DNA of 64,000 nucleotides from JAUXEH01 sp965533275 (GTDB taxonomy: Bacteria > Acidobacteriota > Aminicenantia > Aminicenantales > Aminicenantaceae): contig CBESWG010000009.1 in assembly GCA_965533275.1 (NCBI GenBank), forward strand, positions 38,679-102,678, in the 5' to 3' direction. Shown in pieces: positions 26,847 through 36,128 of this stretch. Made by a program: the position numbers and the translations under genes. Within the stretch, counting starts at the first letter, position 1. Each line of letters begins with the position of its first letter. The notes under the pieces are model-generated. The model was given only the letters and a program-made list of their open reading frames with translations, had not been told where the DNA came from and did no database searches.

Positions 26847-27867
26847 TTTCTTCCAATCGCTCCCGGCAGAGGCGAACCACATCTGAGGGATTGAGGGCAT
26901 CCATGCATTTGAGATCCGGGCAGGTCCTCCGATAGCAGTAGCTGCAGTCCAGAGGATGGAAGGCGGTCTTGTCTGTCTCCAAGAAAGGGCCGTTGCGCCT
27001 GGGATCGGTTGGGCCGAACAGCGCCACAACCGGCCTCGAGAGGGCGCAGGCAGCCTGCAGCGCAAATGTGTCGCCACTTACGAGCAGGTCCGCACTCTTC
27101 AGAAGGGCCAACACCTCCTTGATCGGCAGGAACGGCATCACGGGGACGCCGGTACCTGAGGAGATATCCTCCGCCAGCATTTTTTCGGTCTCGGTGCCCC
27201 AGAGAAGGACCGGAAACACGTCGGGGGATTTCAGTTCCTGGATCATGGCCGTCCATTTCTCACAGGTCCAGCGCTTCGTGTCCCATGCCGCTCCCACGTT
27301 CGCGACCACGAGCCGGGCTCGGCCGTTAAAACCCTGGGACTGCAGCTTCTCCTTAACATAGGCCTGGAGTGCTTCCGGTAGTTCCAGGGGGAAAACGAGC
27401 CTCTTGTCCTGAATCCCCAAGCTCTTGAGGAGATTGAGATTCTTGGAGATCACGTGAGCGTCCTCGGTGAAACGGCTCGCCCGCTGTGTGTAAAAGATCG
27501 AGGCCATGGGTTCCCTGAGATCGGCCCGATGGAATCCCACTCTCCTTCTGGCCCTGGAGAGCCAGGCGAGCAGGCCGGACTTGATCAGGCCTTGGAAATC
27601 CAGGGCCACCTGCTCTCTTTCCCTGATCTCTCCCACGATGCGTCCCGCTTCTCGACGAAAATCCTGAGTATGCCACTTCCACTGTTTTGCTTGCACGACT
27701 ACGATGCGGTCCAATCCGGGAACCAGATCGAGGATCTCCCTGCCTTCCTCCTCAACCACCCATGTTATGTGGGAATCCAGGTAGGCGGACCGCAAGGCGG
27801 CAAATGCGGGCAGTGTGTGGATGATGTCTCCGAGCGAGCTGAGCCGGACAATGAGGAACCTATCCAT
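26836..27867 (-). CDS. ADP-heptose:LPS heptosyltransferase (GT9 family)
   Basis: The 343-residue glycosyltransferase begins FLIVRLSSLGDIIHTLPAFAALR, the classical GT9/WaaC-WaaF start, and has the C-terminal ADP-heptose-binding part SADLLVSGDTFALQAACALSRPVVALFGPTDPRRNGP. It adds heptose to the LPS inner core at the cytoplasmic face. The start at 27867 overlaps the adenylyltransferase gene by eight bases; a longer frame is rejected. A C-terminal cysteine-rich segment (CSYCYRRTCPDLKCMDAL) is seen in many WaaF-like proteins. Which heptose position it fills cannot be told. The two genes before it make the donor sugar. Confidence 0.9.
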   Translation of the reverse strand: MDRFLIVRLSSLGDIIHTLPAFAALRSAYLDSHITWVVEEEGREILDLVPGLDRIVVVQAKQWKWHTQDFRREAGRIVGEIREREQVALDFQGLIKSGLLAWLSRARRRVGFHRADLREPMASIFYTQRASRFTEDAHVISKNLNLLKSLGIQDKRLVFPLELPEALQAYVKEKLQSQGFNGRARLVVANVGAAWDTKRWTCEKWTAMIQELKSPDVFPVLLWGTETEKMLAEDISSGTGVPVMPFLPIKEVLALLKSADLLVSGDTFALQAACALSRPVVALFGPTDPRRNGPFLETDKTAFHPLDCSYCYRRTCPDLKCMDALNPSDVVRLCRERLEENAH

Positions 27868-28342
27868 GCTTGAGCCTGGCTCCGATCTCTCGGATGAGAT
27901 CCGAAGTATTCTTGATCTTGGGGCCGCCGGTGATGGCGATCTTGCCGCCATATCCCCGAACGGTATCCCTTTCAGGCACAGTGTCTGTGGTGTAATCCGA
28001 GCCCTTGGCATGGACGTCAGGAGTCAGGGACAGGAGTACCTGCTCTACGGTGTCTTCAGGAAAAATAGTGACAAAATCCACGCAGGAAAATGCGGCCAGG
28101 ATCTCGGCCCGCTCCTCTTCCAGCAGGATGGGGCGGCCTTCGCCTTTGAGGCGCCGGACGGAAGTGTCGCTGTTCAAGGCCACCACCAGGATGTCACCCT
28201 GAGATTTGGCTTCTTGGAGATAGCGGATGTGTCCCACATGGATCAGGTCGAAGCAGCCGTTGGCAAGGACAATGGACAGGCCGCGGGAACGCTCCCTGCG
28301 GACGATGTCCGCCAGCTGATCGAGGGGATAGTGTTTATCCAA
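27860..28342 (-). CDS. rfaE2: D-glycero-beta-D-manno-heptose 1-phosphate adenylyltransferase
   Basis: The 160-residue nucleotidyltransferase has the HxGH motif His35-Val-Gly-His38 in NGCFDLIHVGHIRYL, plus the VALNSDTSVRRLKG segment typical of the C-terminal domain of HldE. It transfers AMP from ATP to heptose 1-phosphate to form ADP-D,D-heptose. In Escherichia coli this domain is fused to the kinase; here it is an independent gene, two bases after the kinase stop. The gene overlaps the heptosyltransferase gene by eight bases, giving a donor-synthesis-to-transfer operon. Confidence 0.92.
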   Translation of the reverse strand: MDKHYPLDQLADIVRRERSRGLSIVLANGCFDLIHVGHIRYLQEAKSQGDILVVALNSDTSVRRLKGEGRPILLEEERAEILAAFSCVDFVTIFPEDTVEQVLLSLTPDVHAKGSDYTTDTVPERDTVRGYGGKIAITGGPKIKNTSDLIREIGARLKHG

Positions 28343-28344
28343 TT

Positions 28345-29352
28345 TTATTTTGCTGTAACGGCGTTTCGGAGTTCTTCGGAGGTCAGAGTAGCGGTGCCCT
28401 TCTTCATGACCACGATCCCTCCCGCGGCATTGGCGAGAACGGACGCTTCCTTGAATGTAGCTCCTGAGGCCAGGGCCAGGGTCAGGACGCTGATCACGGT
28501 ATCTCCCGCACCGGTGACATCCACGATATCGGACGTTCCGTGAATGGGGATCGAGTGCAGGGGCCGCCCACGTTCGAAGAGGACCATACCTTTGGATCCT
28601 CGTGTCAGGACTACGGCCTGTGCCGCAGTCTTTTTGAGAAGCATACGTCCAGTATCCCTCAGCCAGTCCCTGTCGTCCCGAGATTCCCTCTGCAGGGCGT
28701 GTTCCATTTCAGGCTCGTTGGGAGTAGAAACAGAGGTGCCCGGAAAATCGAGCAAGCGGAAGCGCGAGTCCAAAGTGATGTGGGTTCTGGATTTGCTGAA
28801 GAGTGGCTGTATCTTCCGGTACAGCTCCTGCTTGACCGTGAAATAATGGTAATCCGAGATCAAGAGGGCGGCGACCTGTTTTCTAACGGCCCGGAGGGCC
28901 GAGAGCAAACCGCTCTTGACCTCAGGGGCGTCGGGGACGTGGCCTTCGCGGTCGATCCTCAGGATCTGCTGCTTTCGGGTATTCTCCTCGCCGGCGAGGA
29001 CACGTGTCTTCATGGGCGTGGAATAGTCCGTGGCTGTGATGAGGTGATCAGCACAGATGCCCTGTTTTTTGATGATCGCCCGGATCCTGCGCCCCACCGC
29101 ATCCGAGCCGACCACGCCAATGGGCAGGGGGGACGCGCCCAGGCTTCGCAGGTTGAGCAGGGAGTTGCCGGCTCCGCCCAAGGAATAGGAATTGGCCTGA
29201 TGGGAAAGGATGAGGACCGGTGCTTCCCGCGATATCCGCCGCGTGTGCCCATAGAGATATTCGTCCAGGATGAAATCACCCCAGACTGCGATCTTCTGGC
29301 CGGTGAAGCGGTCGATCAACTCGAGATAACGTTCTTGTTTTTTATTTTTCAC
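28345..29352 (-). CDS. rfaE1: D-glycero-beta-D-manno-heptose-7-phosphate kinase (PfkB family)
   Basis: The 335-residue carbohydrate kinase has the PfkB N-terminal GDFILDEYLYG and GGAGNSLLNLRSLG substrate region, and the C-terminal DVTGAGDT motif holding the catalytic Asp and anion hole. It phosphorylates heptose 7-phosphate at C1 for ADP-heptose synthesis. Opening gene of the minus-strand operon kinase-adenylyltransferase-heptosyltransferase-methyltransferase-trmH. The isomerase GmhA and phosphatase GmhB are not in this window. No clear promoter was found in the 127 bases to the divergent AlkD-like gene. Confidence 0.92.
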   Translation of the reverse strand: MKNKKQERYLELIDRFTGQKIAVWGDFILDEYLYGHTRRISREAPVLILSHQANSYSLGGAGNSLLNLRSLGASPLPIGVVGSDAVGRRIRAIIKKQGICADHLITATDYSTPMKTRVLAGEENTRKQQILRIDREGHVPDAPEVKSGLLSALRAVRKQVAALLISDYHYFTVKQELYRKIQPLFSKSRTHITLDSRFRLLDFPGTSVSTPNEPEMEHALQRESRDDRDWLRDTGRMLLKKTAAQAVVLTRGSKGMVLFERGRPLHSIPIHGTSDIVDVTGAGDTVISVLTLALASGATFKEASVLANAAGGIVVMKKGTATLTSEELRNAVTAK

Positions 29353-29479
29353 GGAACTCCAACCCCGTTTTTTTATCAGAAATCAGGGAAAAATGCAATC
29401 TTGGGCAGCCTGTTGTGTAGCCGGATTGATTTTCGGGTCATTATTGATTAGAGTGGATGACCAGGATAGGAGTGGGCAT

Positions 29480-30172
29480 ATGCGCGTGGACGAGATCCAG
29501 AAAAGGCTGGCGGCTCTGGGGGATGCTGAGGCCGTGGCAGGGATGGCCCGGTTCGGAATAACGGGCCAGACCGTCTATGGAGTGAGCATGCCGAAGCTCA
29601 GGGGGATGGCCAAGGAGATCAGGAGGGACCATGAGCGGGCCCTCGAGTTGTGGCGCATTCCCAACCGGGAAACGAGGATCCTCGCCGGACTGACCGCGGT
29701 ACGTACGCGCGTGGACGAAGCCCTGATGGAGGACTGGGTCCAAGATTTTGATTCCTGGGAGATCTGTGATCAGACCCTGTTGAACCTGTTCGACCGGACT
29801 CCGCTGGCGGCGGAGAAAGCCGTGGAGTGGTCGCGGCGGGAAGAGGAATTCGTCAAGCGGGCGGGATACGTGCTCATGGCCCGCCTGGCTACGGTCGACA
29901 AGAAAGCCGGAGATGATCTCTTCCAGACTTTTTTTCAGCATATCCGACGGGGAGCAGCGGATGAGCGCAATTTCGTCAAGAAGGCCGTGAACTGGGCCTT
30001 GAGGCAGATCGGGAAGCGGAACCTGACTTTAAACCGGATGGCCATAGCACTGGCGGAGTCTATCAAGGCGCAGGGCTCACGCAGCGCGCGCTGGGTGGCC
30101 AACGATGCCCTCAGGGAACTTCGCGGCGATGCAGTCCAGGAAAGGCTGATTAGAAAACAAAGCAGGGGATGA
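29480..30172 (+). CDS. DNA alkylation repair protein, AlkD-like
   Basis: The 230-residue all-helical protein has HEAT-like repeats characteristic of AlkD glycosylases: YGVSMPKLRGMAKEIRRDH, RILAGLTAVR, DSWEICDQTLLNLF, EFVKRAGYVLMARLA and ERNFVKKAVNWALRQIGKR. AlkD removes bulky or cationic alkylated bases such as 7-methylguanine; the DSWEICDQ region corresponds to the conserved D-W-D/D-x-D site near the lesion. The start at 29480 has AGGAG upstream; a longer frame to 29393 is without support. The stop is three bases before the next gene, a beta-lactamase-fold hydrolase. Confidence 0.85.
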   Translation: MRVDEIQKRLAALGDAEAVAGMARFGITGQTVYGVSMPKLRGMAKEIRRDHERALELWRIPNRETRILAGLTAVRTRVDEALMEDWVQDFDSWEICDQTLLNLFDRTPLAAEKAVEWSRREEEFVKRAGYVLMARLATVDKKAGDDLFQTFFQHIRRGAADERNFVKKAVNWALRQIGKRNLTLNRMAIALAESIKAQGSRSARWVANDALRELRGDAVQERLIRKQSRG

Positions 30173-30175
30173 AAC

Positions 30176-31345
30176 ATGAGTGAAAAAAACAGAATCCGGC
30201 ACGTTGGGCTTGGCCTGACCCTCATGTTGGCATTTCTCGCGGGCACGACCTCGTCCTCCGGTCAGAACATAGACAAGGCCGGGCTGGTCCAGGAGATGGA
30301 GAGGGAGATCGCGAAGACCCTGAAGCGGGGCAAGATCCCCTCGGCCGCTGTGGCCTTGGTGGAGGGATCCGAAGTCGTCTGGACCGGAGCGGCCGGCTAT
30401 TCCAACATCTGGGCCAGGACCGAGGCTTCTCCGGAGACTGTCTATCTGATCGGTTCGACTTTCAAGACCATGTCCATGTATGCCCTGATGGGGCTGATGG
30501 AACAGGGCCGGTTCGAGCTGGATGATCCGGTCAATGACTACCTGGATAACTTCAAGATCCAGGGAGATGATCCCCAGAATCCCGTCACCTTTCGCCACCT
30601 CCTCACCCACACATCCGGGCTGCCGGCCGATTTCGGCCCACACTCCGTCTGGGGGCTTACAGTACCGCCGCCTCTTGAAGAATATTTGAGAAAATCGCTG
30701 CGGTTGAAGCAGCCCCCCATGACCGCGGCCCTCTACTCCAACACGGCCTACACTCTCGTCGGCTATCTGGTGGGCAAACTTTCCGGTGTGCGCTTCAAGA
30801 GCTTCATGCAGAAGAGCATATTCGATCCGCTGGGCATGGCGGACACGGCCTTCGAACCCAAGCCGCACATGGAAGAGCGTCTGGCTATTCCCTATGTGTT
30901 CGACCCCAAGAGCGGGAAACATATTCCAGCGGTGCGTACCAAGGCTAACGTATGGCCAGCAGGGATCGTGTACGGCACGGTGCTTGATCAGGCCAAATGG
31001 TTGATCGCCAACCTCAACCACGGGGTGTATGAGGGACACCGGTTGATCAGCGAAGAGACCTTCCAAAATGTCATGAGACGCCAGTATGATCGATTCACAG
31101 GCCCCCTCAGCGCCGGCTGGTTGAACGAGACCACGGGTTTCGGTCTCACGTGGTGGATGTCCGAGCGGGAAGGCGATAGCCTGTTTGCCCACAGCGGGAG
31201 TGTCAGCGGATACACGGCCTTCATCGTGGGCAACCTGGACAAGAAGACGGGCTTCGCCATCCTGACCAACGGCAACCGTTCACACAAACATCTTTTTGAG
31301 CTGGCGACCAAGGCACTTGATCTCTTGGAGGCCCACCTGAATTAG
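30176..31345 (+). CDS. Serine beta-lactamase-family (class C-like) hydrolase
   Basis: The 389-residue exported protein starts with a signal peptide (LGLTLMLAFLAGTTSSSG) and has the penicillin-binding-fold triad: Ser94-Thr-Phe-Lys97 (SxxK), Tyr187-Ser-Asn189 (YxN) and HSG (in FAHSGSVSGYTA) taking the place of KTG. This subfamily (Pfam Beta-lactamase, EstB/DD-peptidase-like) hydrolyses esters, amides or peptidoglycan stem peptides; true beta-lactam hydrolysis cannot be claimed. It is three bases after the AlkD-like gene and overlaps the convergent RNA methyltransferase gene by four bases. Confidence 0.88.
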   Translation: MSEKNRIRHVGLGLTLMLAFLAGTTSSSGQNIDKAGLVQEMEREIAKTLKRGKIPSAAVALVEGSEVVWTGAAGYSNIWARTEASPETVYLIGSTFKTMSMYALMGLMEQGRFELDDPVNDYLDNFKIQGDDPQNPVTFRHLLTHTSGLPADFGPHSVWGLTVPPPLEEYLRKSLRLKQPPMTAALYSNTAYTLVGYLVGKLSGVRFKSFMQKSIFDPLGMADTAFEPKPHMEERLAIPYVFDPKSGKHIPAVRTKANVWPAGIVYGTVLDQAKWLIANLNHGVYEGHRLISEETFQNVMRRQYDRFTGPLSAGWLNETTGFGLTWWMSEREGDSLFAHSGSVSGYTAFIVGNLDKKTGFAILTNGNRSHKHLFELATKALDLLEAHLN

Positions 31346-32466
31346 CGGGGGATGAGTTCTACTACGGCCTCCATGTGAGGCGTTTGGGGGAACATGTCGA
31401 AAAGGGCCGCGCTCTTGATCTGGAATCGACCGAGCTCTGCAAGGTCGTTCGTCAGGTGTTTGGCATTGCAGGACACATAGAAGATGGCCTCGCAGTCCAG
31501 CGTACCGAGATGTTTGAGGGTCTTGGGATTGATACCCGAACGAGGGGGATCGAGCACGATGAAAAGGGGGCTGGGGAACTGCTCCTGGGCCAGGTGCCGT
31601 GCATCTCTTGACAGCGTGGTTATGTTGGTTGCACCGGAGTTAGAGATATTTTTTTCCGCGGCCCGGATCGCTGGCTCATAATTTTCCAGTATCGTCACTC
31701 CCTTGAACGAGGAAGCGTTAAGAACAGCGAAGGCGCCCACGCCTCCGTACAGATCGAGCAGGTGGGCCGGTTGGGTTGGATATCCTCGTAATTTTCCCGA
31801 GATGTGCTCGTGAACCTGGACTGCCATGTCCCTGTTCACCTGGAAAAATCCCTGCACGGGAAAGAGGAGGCTGCAGCCCAGATATTCTCCCTTCAGCAGG
31901 TCGCTTCCCTTGATCACCTCGTATTCGTCGGAGATGCTGATATTCCGGTTGTGTGGGACATAGGTTATGATCACGTTTCGGGCCGTCGTCACCTCTGCAT
32001 ACTCGCGGATACGGGCGACAGCCCGATCGAGCCGCTTGTCTTTCTTATTCAGTACGATCGATACGGATGAATCTCCGGCCGGGGTTCGGATGACCGCATA
32101 GCAGAACGCCCCGAAACGCCTCCGTACATCGAAGTAGAAAACTCCTTCAAAGAATCCCCTGACCTCAGTGAGCAGGGAGTTGAGCTCCGGGTTGGAGATG
32201 ATGCAGTGTTCGATGTCTACGAACCTATCGTAGGCTCCTCTCTCGCGCAGCCCCAAACCCTGAGAATGGAAAGCGAAATCCATTCTGTTGCGATAGTGAA
32301 AAGGGGGGCTCGCAAAGACTTGGATGTCGTCGGTCCCGATCGCCTCACTAAGCACGGCTTTTTTGGCTTCCAGCTGGTCCTCATAGGCTTGGCCCTGGCT
32401 GGTGCAGCCGCCGCAGCGGCCGAAATAGGGGCAGAGGGGGGGATCTGTTCTGCTGTTCGTTTCCAT
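31342..32466 (-). CDS. RNA (uracil-5-)-methyltransferase, TrmA/RlmD family
   Basis: The 374-residue enzyme has the Fe-S cysteines Cys12, Cys18, Cys21 and Cys88 (CPYFGRCGGC...HCII) seen in RlmD-like proteins, the SAM-binding LLDLYGGVGAFA, the LDPPRSG motif and the nucleophile in FYVSCNAKHL. It makes 5-methyluridine in tRNA or 23S rRNA. Unlike Escherichia coli RlmD there is no N-terminal TRAM domain: the Fe-S motif begins at residue 12. The substrate site is therefore left open. It is five bases after a HAD hydrolase gene and converges with the beta-lactamase-family gene. Confidence 0.88.
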   Translation of the reverse strand: METNSRTDPPLCPYFGRCGGCTSQGQAYEDQLEAKKAVLSEAIGTDDIQVFASPPFHYRNRMDFAFHSQGLGLRERGAYDRFVDIEHCIISNPELNSLLTEVRGFFEGVFYFDVRRRFGAFCYAVIRTPAGDSSVSIVLNKKDKRLDRAVARIREYAEVTTARNVIITYVPHNRNISISDEYEVIKGSDLLKGEYLGCSLLFPVQGFFQVNRDMAVQVHEHISGKLRGYPTQPAHLLDLYGGVGAFAVLNASSFKGVTILENYEPAIRAAEKNISNSGATNITTLSRDARHLAQEQFPSPLFIVLDPPRSGINPKTLKHLGTLDCEAIFYVSCNAKHLTNDLAELGRFQIKSAALFDMFPQTPHMEAVVELIPR

Positions 32467-32471
32467 TGGCC

Positions 32472-33161
32472 TTACAGGATGTATTTCATGTCGGTGAGCT
32501 TCTGGATGCGGAATCCGGCCCTAACCTGTTCTGCATGATTTTCTGAGATGTGGGCCGAATGGTAGTGGGTCATTTCTTTTCCGAAGACGCAGAAGATGGT
32601 CCGCATCCCAAGCCGTTGGGCTGGCTGGATGTCCTGAACGGGATTATCGCCCACAGAGAAGGATGCCGAGGCGATCCCCTCCATTTTCTTGAGTCCCCGC
32701 AGGAAATGCTTGCCTTCGCCCTTCAAGGCGCGTGCGTCGTCGCTGGCGATCACCATGTCGAGGAGGTGGCCGATACCGGTGTGCGCGATGCGCAGCTCGA
32801 TCACCTTGCGGACGGCGTTCGTTGCCAGGATGTTTTTATATCCCCGATCTAATGCATAGGTGAGGATCTCCCCCGCACCCGGTACCAGGAACAGCTTGTC
32901 GAAGTTGGATTCCTGGCAGTACTTCCAGTCAATGCCGAAGTCCCGGCAGTGGGTGACGTAGTCGTGCCACTCCCAGGTGCCCTCCCTCTCTTTCAAATAG
33001 GCCTGGTAGCGCTCCGCGGCCTGCTCCGGCGTGATCTCCTCTTTTTTCGCCAACTCCTGTTCCATGGTGAGGCACACGGCCCTGTCCAGCGTGGCCTCAT
33101 TGGCTAGCGTTCCGGTCCAGTCCCAGAAGATCAGCTTGGATGGCACTATTTTCTGCTCCAT
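32472..33161 (-). CDS. HAD-superfamily hydrolase
   Basis: The 229-residue enzyme has all HAD motifs: FWDWTGTL (motif I, in which the second Asp of DxD is replaced by Thr), ATNA (II), LKGEGKH (III Lys) and SVGDNPVQDIQPA (IV). The cap is helical (about residues 20-95). A Thr in the second position of motif I is found in phosphonatases and dehalogenase-type HADs, so a simple phosphatase is not certain. Substrate unknown. First gene of an operon with the RNA methyltransferase. Confidence 0.85.
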   Translation of the reverse strand: MEQKIVPSKLIFWDWTGTLANEATLDRAVCLTMEQELAKKEEITPEQAAERYQAYLKEREGTWEWHDYVTHCRDFGIDWKYCQESNFDKLFLVPGAGEILTYALDRGYKNILATNAVRKVIELRIAHTGIGHLLDMVIASDDARALKGEGKHFLRGLKKMEGIASASFSVGDNPVQDIQPAQRLGMRTIFCVFGKEMTHYHSAHISENHAEQVRAGFRIQKLTDMKYIL

Positions 33162-33181
33162 TGAAATAAATCGGGAGGTTC

Positions 33182-33210
33182 ATTGTACTTAAATCGAGGG
33201 ACCAGAGCAA
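33182..33210 (-). promoter_or_regulatory. Probable promoter of the HAD-RNA methyltransferase operon
   Basis: On the minus strand TTGCTC (33205-33210) and TACAAT (33182-33187) are 17 bases apart. Three and five of six consensus bases match. The spacing and position, 21 bases before the start codon, support it. Confidence 0.4.
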
Positions 33211-33344
33211 TCGGGGGACACATGATATTCTTTTGATATCTAAAATTTCAGCGATATTTCATAAACTCCTTTCTTTTCAACCGACTATATAATAAGATAG
33301 CGTGTTTATTTCCTTTTTGTCGCTGCGCTGTCTGAAAGAATGAT

Positions 33345-34619
33345 ATGAGAAAAGCTACAGCCCTACTCCTGTTCATTATCTGTGTTGCGCTCTGGCCCCT
33401 GCATGCCGAGGAAGAAAAAGCTGATAAGAAGAACACCAAGATCGATATCCAGGACCTGAAGAAGCATGCCCCCTTCGTATACCTGGACTGCTGGCGCTGC
33501 GACAAGGATTTCATCCGTACGGAGATCACGTTCGTGAACTATGTCCGTGTCCGGCAGGACTCAGACATCCACGTCCTGGTCACCGAGCAGAGAAACGGCT
33601 CCGGGGGGCGCGAGTACACCATGGAGTTCATCGGACGCCGCAAGTTCGAGGGCATGGATAACACCGTCACATACAACACCATGCCCACTGACACAAGCGA
33701 CGAAGCCAGGCGGAAGATGGTCGACAACCTGAAGAAGGGTTTATTTCCTTTTCTGATGCAGACGCCTTTGGCCGAGTACCTTTCTGTGGGTTTCCGGCAG
33801 AGGCTAAAGCCCACTTCCGTGGATGATCCCTGGAACTTCTGGGTGTTTTATGTAAGCGCCAATGGGCGGCTCAACGGAGAAGAATCGCGCCAATACAACT
33901 CCATTCGGGGCAACTTTTCCGCAAACCGGATCACACCGGAATGGAAGATCCGGTTGGGGATCAACGGAAATTTCGACGAAAGCAATTTCGAATACGACGA
34001 AGAGACCATCGAGAGCAAATCCGATAGACAGAGCGTTTCGGGCACAGTGGTCAAGAGTCTGACCGGTCACTGGTCGATGGGGGGCTGGACCGGCTGGACA
34101 CACAACACCTACAGCAACCAGGATTCTGTCTTCTACATCGCCCCGGCCGTCGAGTACAACATCTTTCCTTACGATGAATCCACGCGCCGGCAGCTGCGCA
34201 TCATGTACCGCATCGGCCTGACCTACAACAATTACATCGAAGAGACCATCTATGATAAGACCAAGGAGACTCTGCTCAGCCAAACCCTGTCCGTTGTCTT
34301 CGAGGTCAAAGAGCCGTGGGGGAATGCCTCCGCTTCGCTGGAGGGATCGAACTATTTCCACGACTTCAGCAAGAACAAGGTGCGGCTGAACGGGAACGTC
34401 AACTTCCGGCTGGTGCGTGGGCTGTCGCTGACAGCGAGCGGAGGATACTCAAGGATCCACGACCAGCTCGGACTCCGTAAGGGAGATGCCAGCATCGACG
34501 AGGTCCTGCTGCGCCGGAAAGAGCTGGCCACAGATTACGATTACAGCCTGTCCCTGGGTGTGAGCTACACCTTCGGCTCGGTCTACAGCAACGTTGTCAA
34601 TCCGCGCTTCGGCCGCTGA
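33345..34619 (+). CDS. Outer-membrane beta-barrel protein of unknown function
   Basis: The 424-residue product has a signal peptide (ALLLFIICVALWPLHAE), a Lys/Asp-rich linker with a CWRCD pair, and then long stretches of alternating strands such as RQYNSIRGNFSANRI, WSMGGWTGWTHNTYSNQDSVFY, LSLTASGGYSRI and YDYSLSLGVSYTF, typical of a monomeric barrel. A domain of about 130 residues (FIRTEITFVNYVRVRQDSDIHVLV) precedes the barrel. I do not recognise the family beyond this. A strong -10 (TATAAT, 33288-33293) lies upstream but without a good -35. It stands alone on its strand, with no operon partners. Confidence 0.75.
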   Translation: MRKATALLLFIICVALWPLHAEEEKADKKNTKIDIQDLKKHAPFVYLDCWRCDKDFIRTEITFVNYVRVRQDSDIHVLVTEQRNGSGGREYTMEFIGRRKFEGMDNTVTYNTMPTDTSDEARRKMVDNLKKGLFPFLMQTPLAEYLSVGFRQRLKPTSVDDPWNFWVFYVSANGRLNGEESRQYNSIRGNFSANRITPEWKIRLGINGNFDESNFEYDEETIESKSDRQSVSGTVVKSLTGHWSMGGWTGWTHNTYSNQDSVFYIAPAVEYNIFPYDESTRRQLRIMYRIGLTYNNYIEETIYDKTKETLLSQTLSVVFEVKEPWGNASASLEGSNYFHDFSKNKVRLNGNVNFRLVRGLSLTASGGYSRIHDQLGLRKGDASIDEVLLRRKELATDYDYSLSLGVSYTFGSVYSNVVNPRFGR

Positions 34620-34707
34620 TCTCTCCTCGCGACTGGCAATCCTGCCGTCACCCGAACGATACGTTTCCTGATATGGTGGGACTTTCCCTGGGAATCCAAT
34701 CGCCGTA

Positions 34708-36123
34708 CTAGGCGTTGTCAGCGGGTCTTTGTGTCCTGGAGGCATCTTTCCTGCGGCCGTAGCCGAGCGAGAGGGCCAGAAAGAGGATCAGCACGATCGC
34801 CCAGCTGAAGTAGTTGTGCAGACCAGCCTGGAGGGGGCTGAGGCGGGGCAGCCCATGAGGAGCACCCGAAGCGGTCGTGTTGGCCATCAGGATGACAGGG
34901 ATGAAATAGGGGAGAAGGAAGGGATACGTCGAGACCGTGAGGCTCAGCAGGTTGGCCCTCCGGTAGCGGTGGATGCCCTTTTTTTCTCCGATCTGGCGGG
35001 CAAATTCACTGACAGTCAGAATGGCCACGATGCTGTGGCAAGTGAGGAGTACGGCCCCGCTGGCCGCACCGACGATCCAGGTCTCACCTGAGCGGGCACT
35101 CCGGCTTCGTTTATGGGCGAACTCCACCAGCTGCTGCAGCACGCCGGAGGCCTGGAGTGTCGCCACAAGGCCCATCAGCAGGATCGTGAAAAAGCTGATG
35201 CCTACGGCCCGGTCGATCCCGTCAATTATGAAACTCTGGGCGGAGAACGATGCGGGGTCCAGGGTGAGGATGCGTCCCGGATCCAGCCTACCAAGGGCCA
35301 GCCCCAGTACAATACCTCCGGCCAGCCCAACCAGGAGCCCCTCCAGGAGGTGTCGTCCCTTGAGGAGCAGGACGATGATCAGCAGGGGCACCAGGATCAT
35401 GGGCAGGCTCTGGGCGCCTCCCTCAACCAGGGGCGCCTCCGGGCGTACCTTCCCCTGGATCACCAGTGAGGCCAATCCATAAGCGAAGAGGGCCAGGGCC
35501 GCAGCAGGCAGGACATATTTCAGGCGGCTGCGCACAGTCCCCCCGATGTCGGCATCCTGGCTCAGGGCGCTGGCGATGGTGGTATCGGAGATGGGGGCGA
35601 TGCAGTCGCCGAAGGTCGCGCCGCCGAGGATGGCACCCGCCAGGATCGCGGGAGAGGCCCCCACCAGCCCTCCGGCCGGATAGAGGATGGGGCCGCAGAT
35701 CAAGATGGTGCCGAAGCTTGTACCCGTCGACACCGAAACCAGGCAGCAGATCGCGAAGGCAGCCAGCACGAACGCGCCTCCTTCCATTTTAAGTGCTGAG
35801 GCTGCCCAGGTCAGGGACTCAACAAATCCAGTGTCGCTCAGGAGTACGCCGATGATGGAGGCCAGCATCCAGGCGGTGATCATGATCATCACGATGGGCT
35901 TGGCCATGCCCTCGATCACTGTCTCGCAGTATTCCCGGCGGTCGCGGGCCAGCACGAGTCCCAGGAACAGGGCCAGGAGCAGGATGGGCCAGAAACCCCG
36001 CTCATCCGGCGCCCCCGACAGTGCAATGGTCACGATCCCCAGGATGAAGATCGTGAAGGGCAGCATCGCCCCCAGGGAGCCGCCTATGTATCGGATCGTT
36101 CGTGTGGGTGTTGTGTCTTTCAT
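34708..36123 (-). CDS. Na+/H+ antiporter, NhaC family
   Basis: The 471-residue inner-membrane protein has about eleven hydrophobic helices and the NhaC signatures SVSTGTSFGTILICGPILYP and GGATFGDCIAPISDTTIASA. NhaC-family antiporters exchange Na+ for H+; some relatives exchange organic acids (malate/lactate), so the substrate is not certain. It is the last gene of a minus-strand group, five bases after an aldo/keto reductase gene. The 88 bases beyond its stop hold no gene or clear terminator. Confidence 0.85.
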   Translation of the reverse strand: MKDTTPTRTIRYIGGSLGAMLPFTIFILGIVTIALSGAPDERGFWPILLLALFLGLVLARDRREYCETVIEGMAKPIVMIMITAWMLASIIGVLLSDTGFVESLTWAASALKMEGGAFVLAAFAICCLVSVSTGTSFGTILICGPILYPAGGLVGASPAILAGAILGGATFGDCIAPISDTTIASALSQDADIGGTVRSRLKYVLPAAALALFAYGLASLVIQGKVRPEAPLVEGGAQSLPMILVPLLIIVLLLKGRHLLEGLLVGLAGGIVLGLALGRLDPGRILTLDPASFSAQSFIIDGIDRAVGISFFTILLMGLVATLQASGVLQQLVEFAHKRSRSARSGETWIVGAASGAVLLTCHSIVAILTVSEFARQIGEKKGIHRYRRANLLSLTVSTYPFLLPYFIPVILMANTTASGAPHGLPRLSPLQAGLHNYFSWAIVLILFLALSLGYGRRKDASRTQRPADNA

Positions 36124-36128
36124 CGGCG

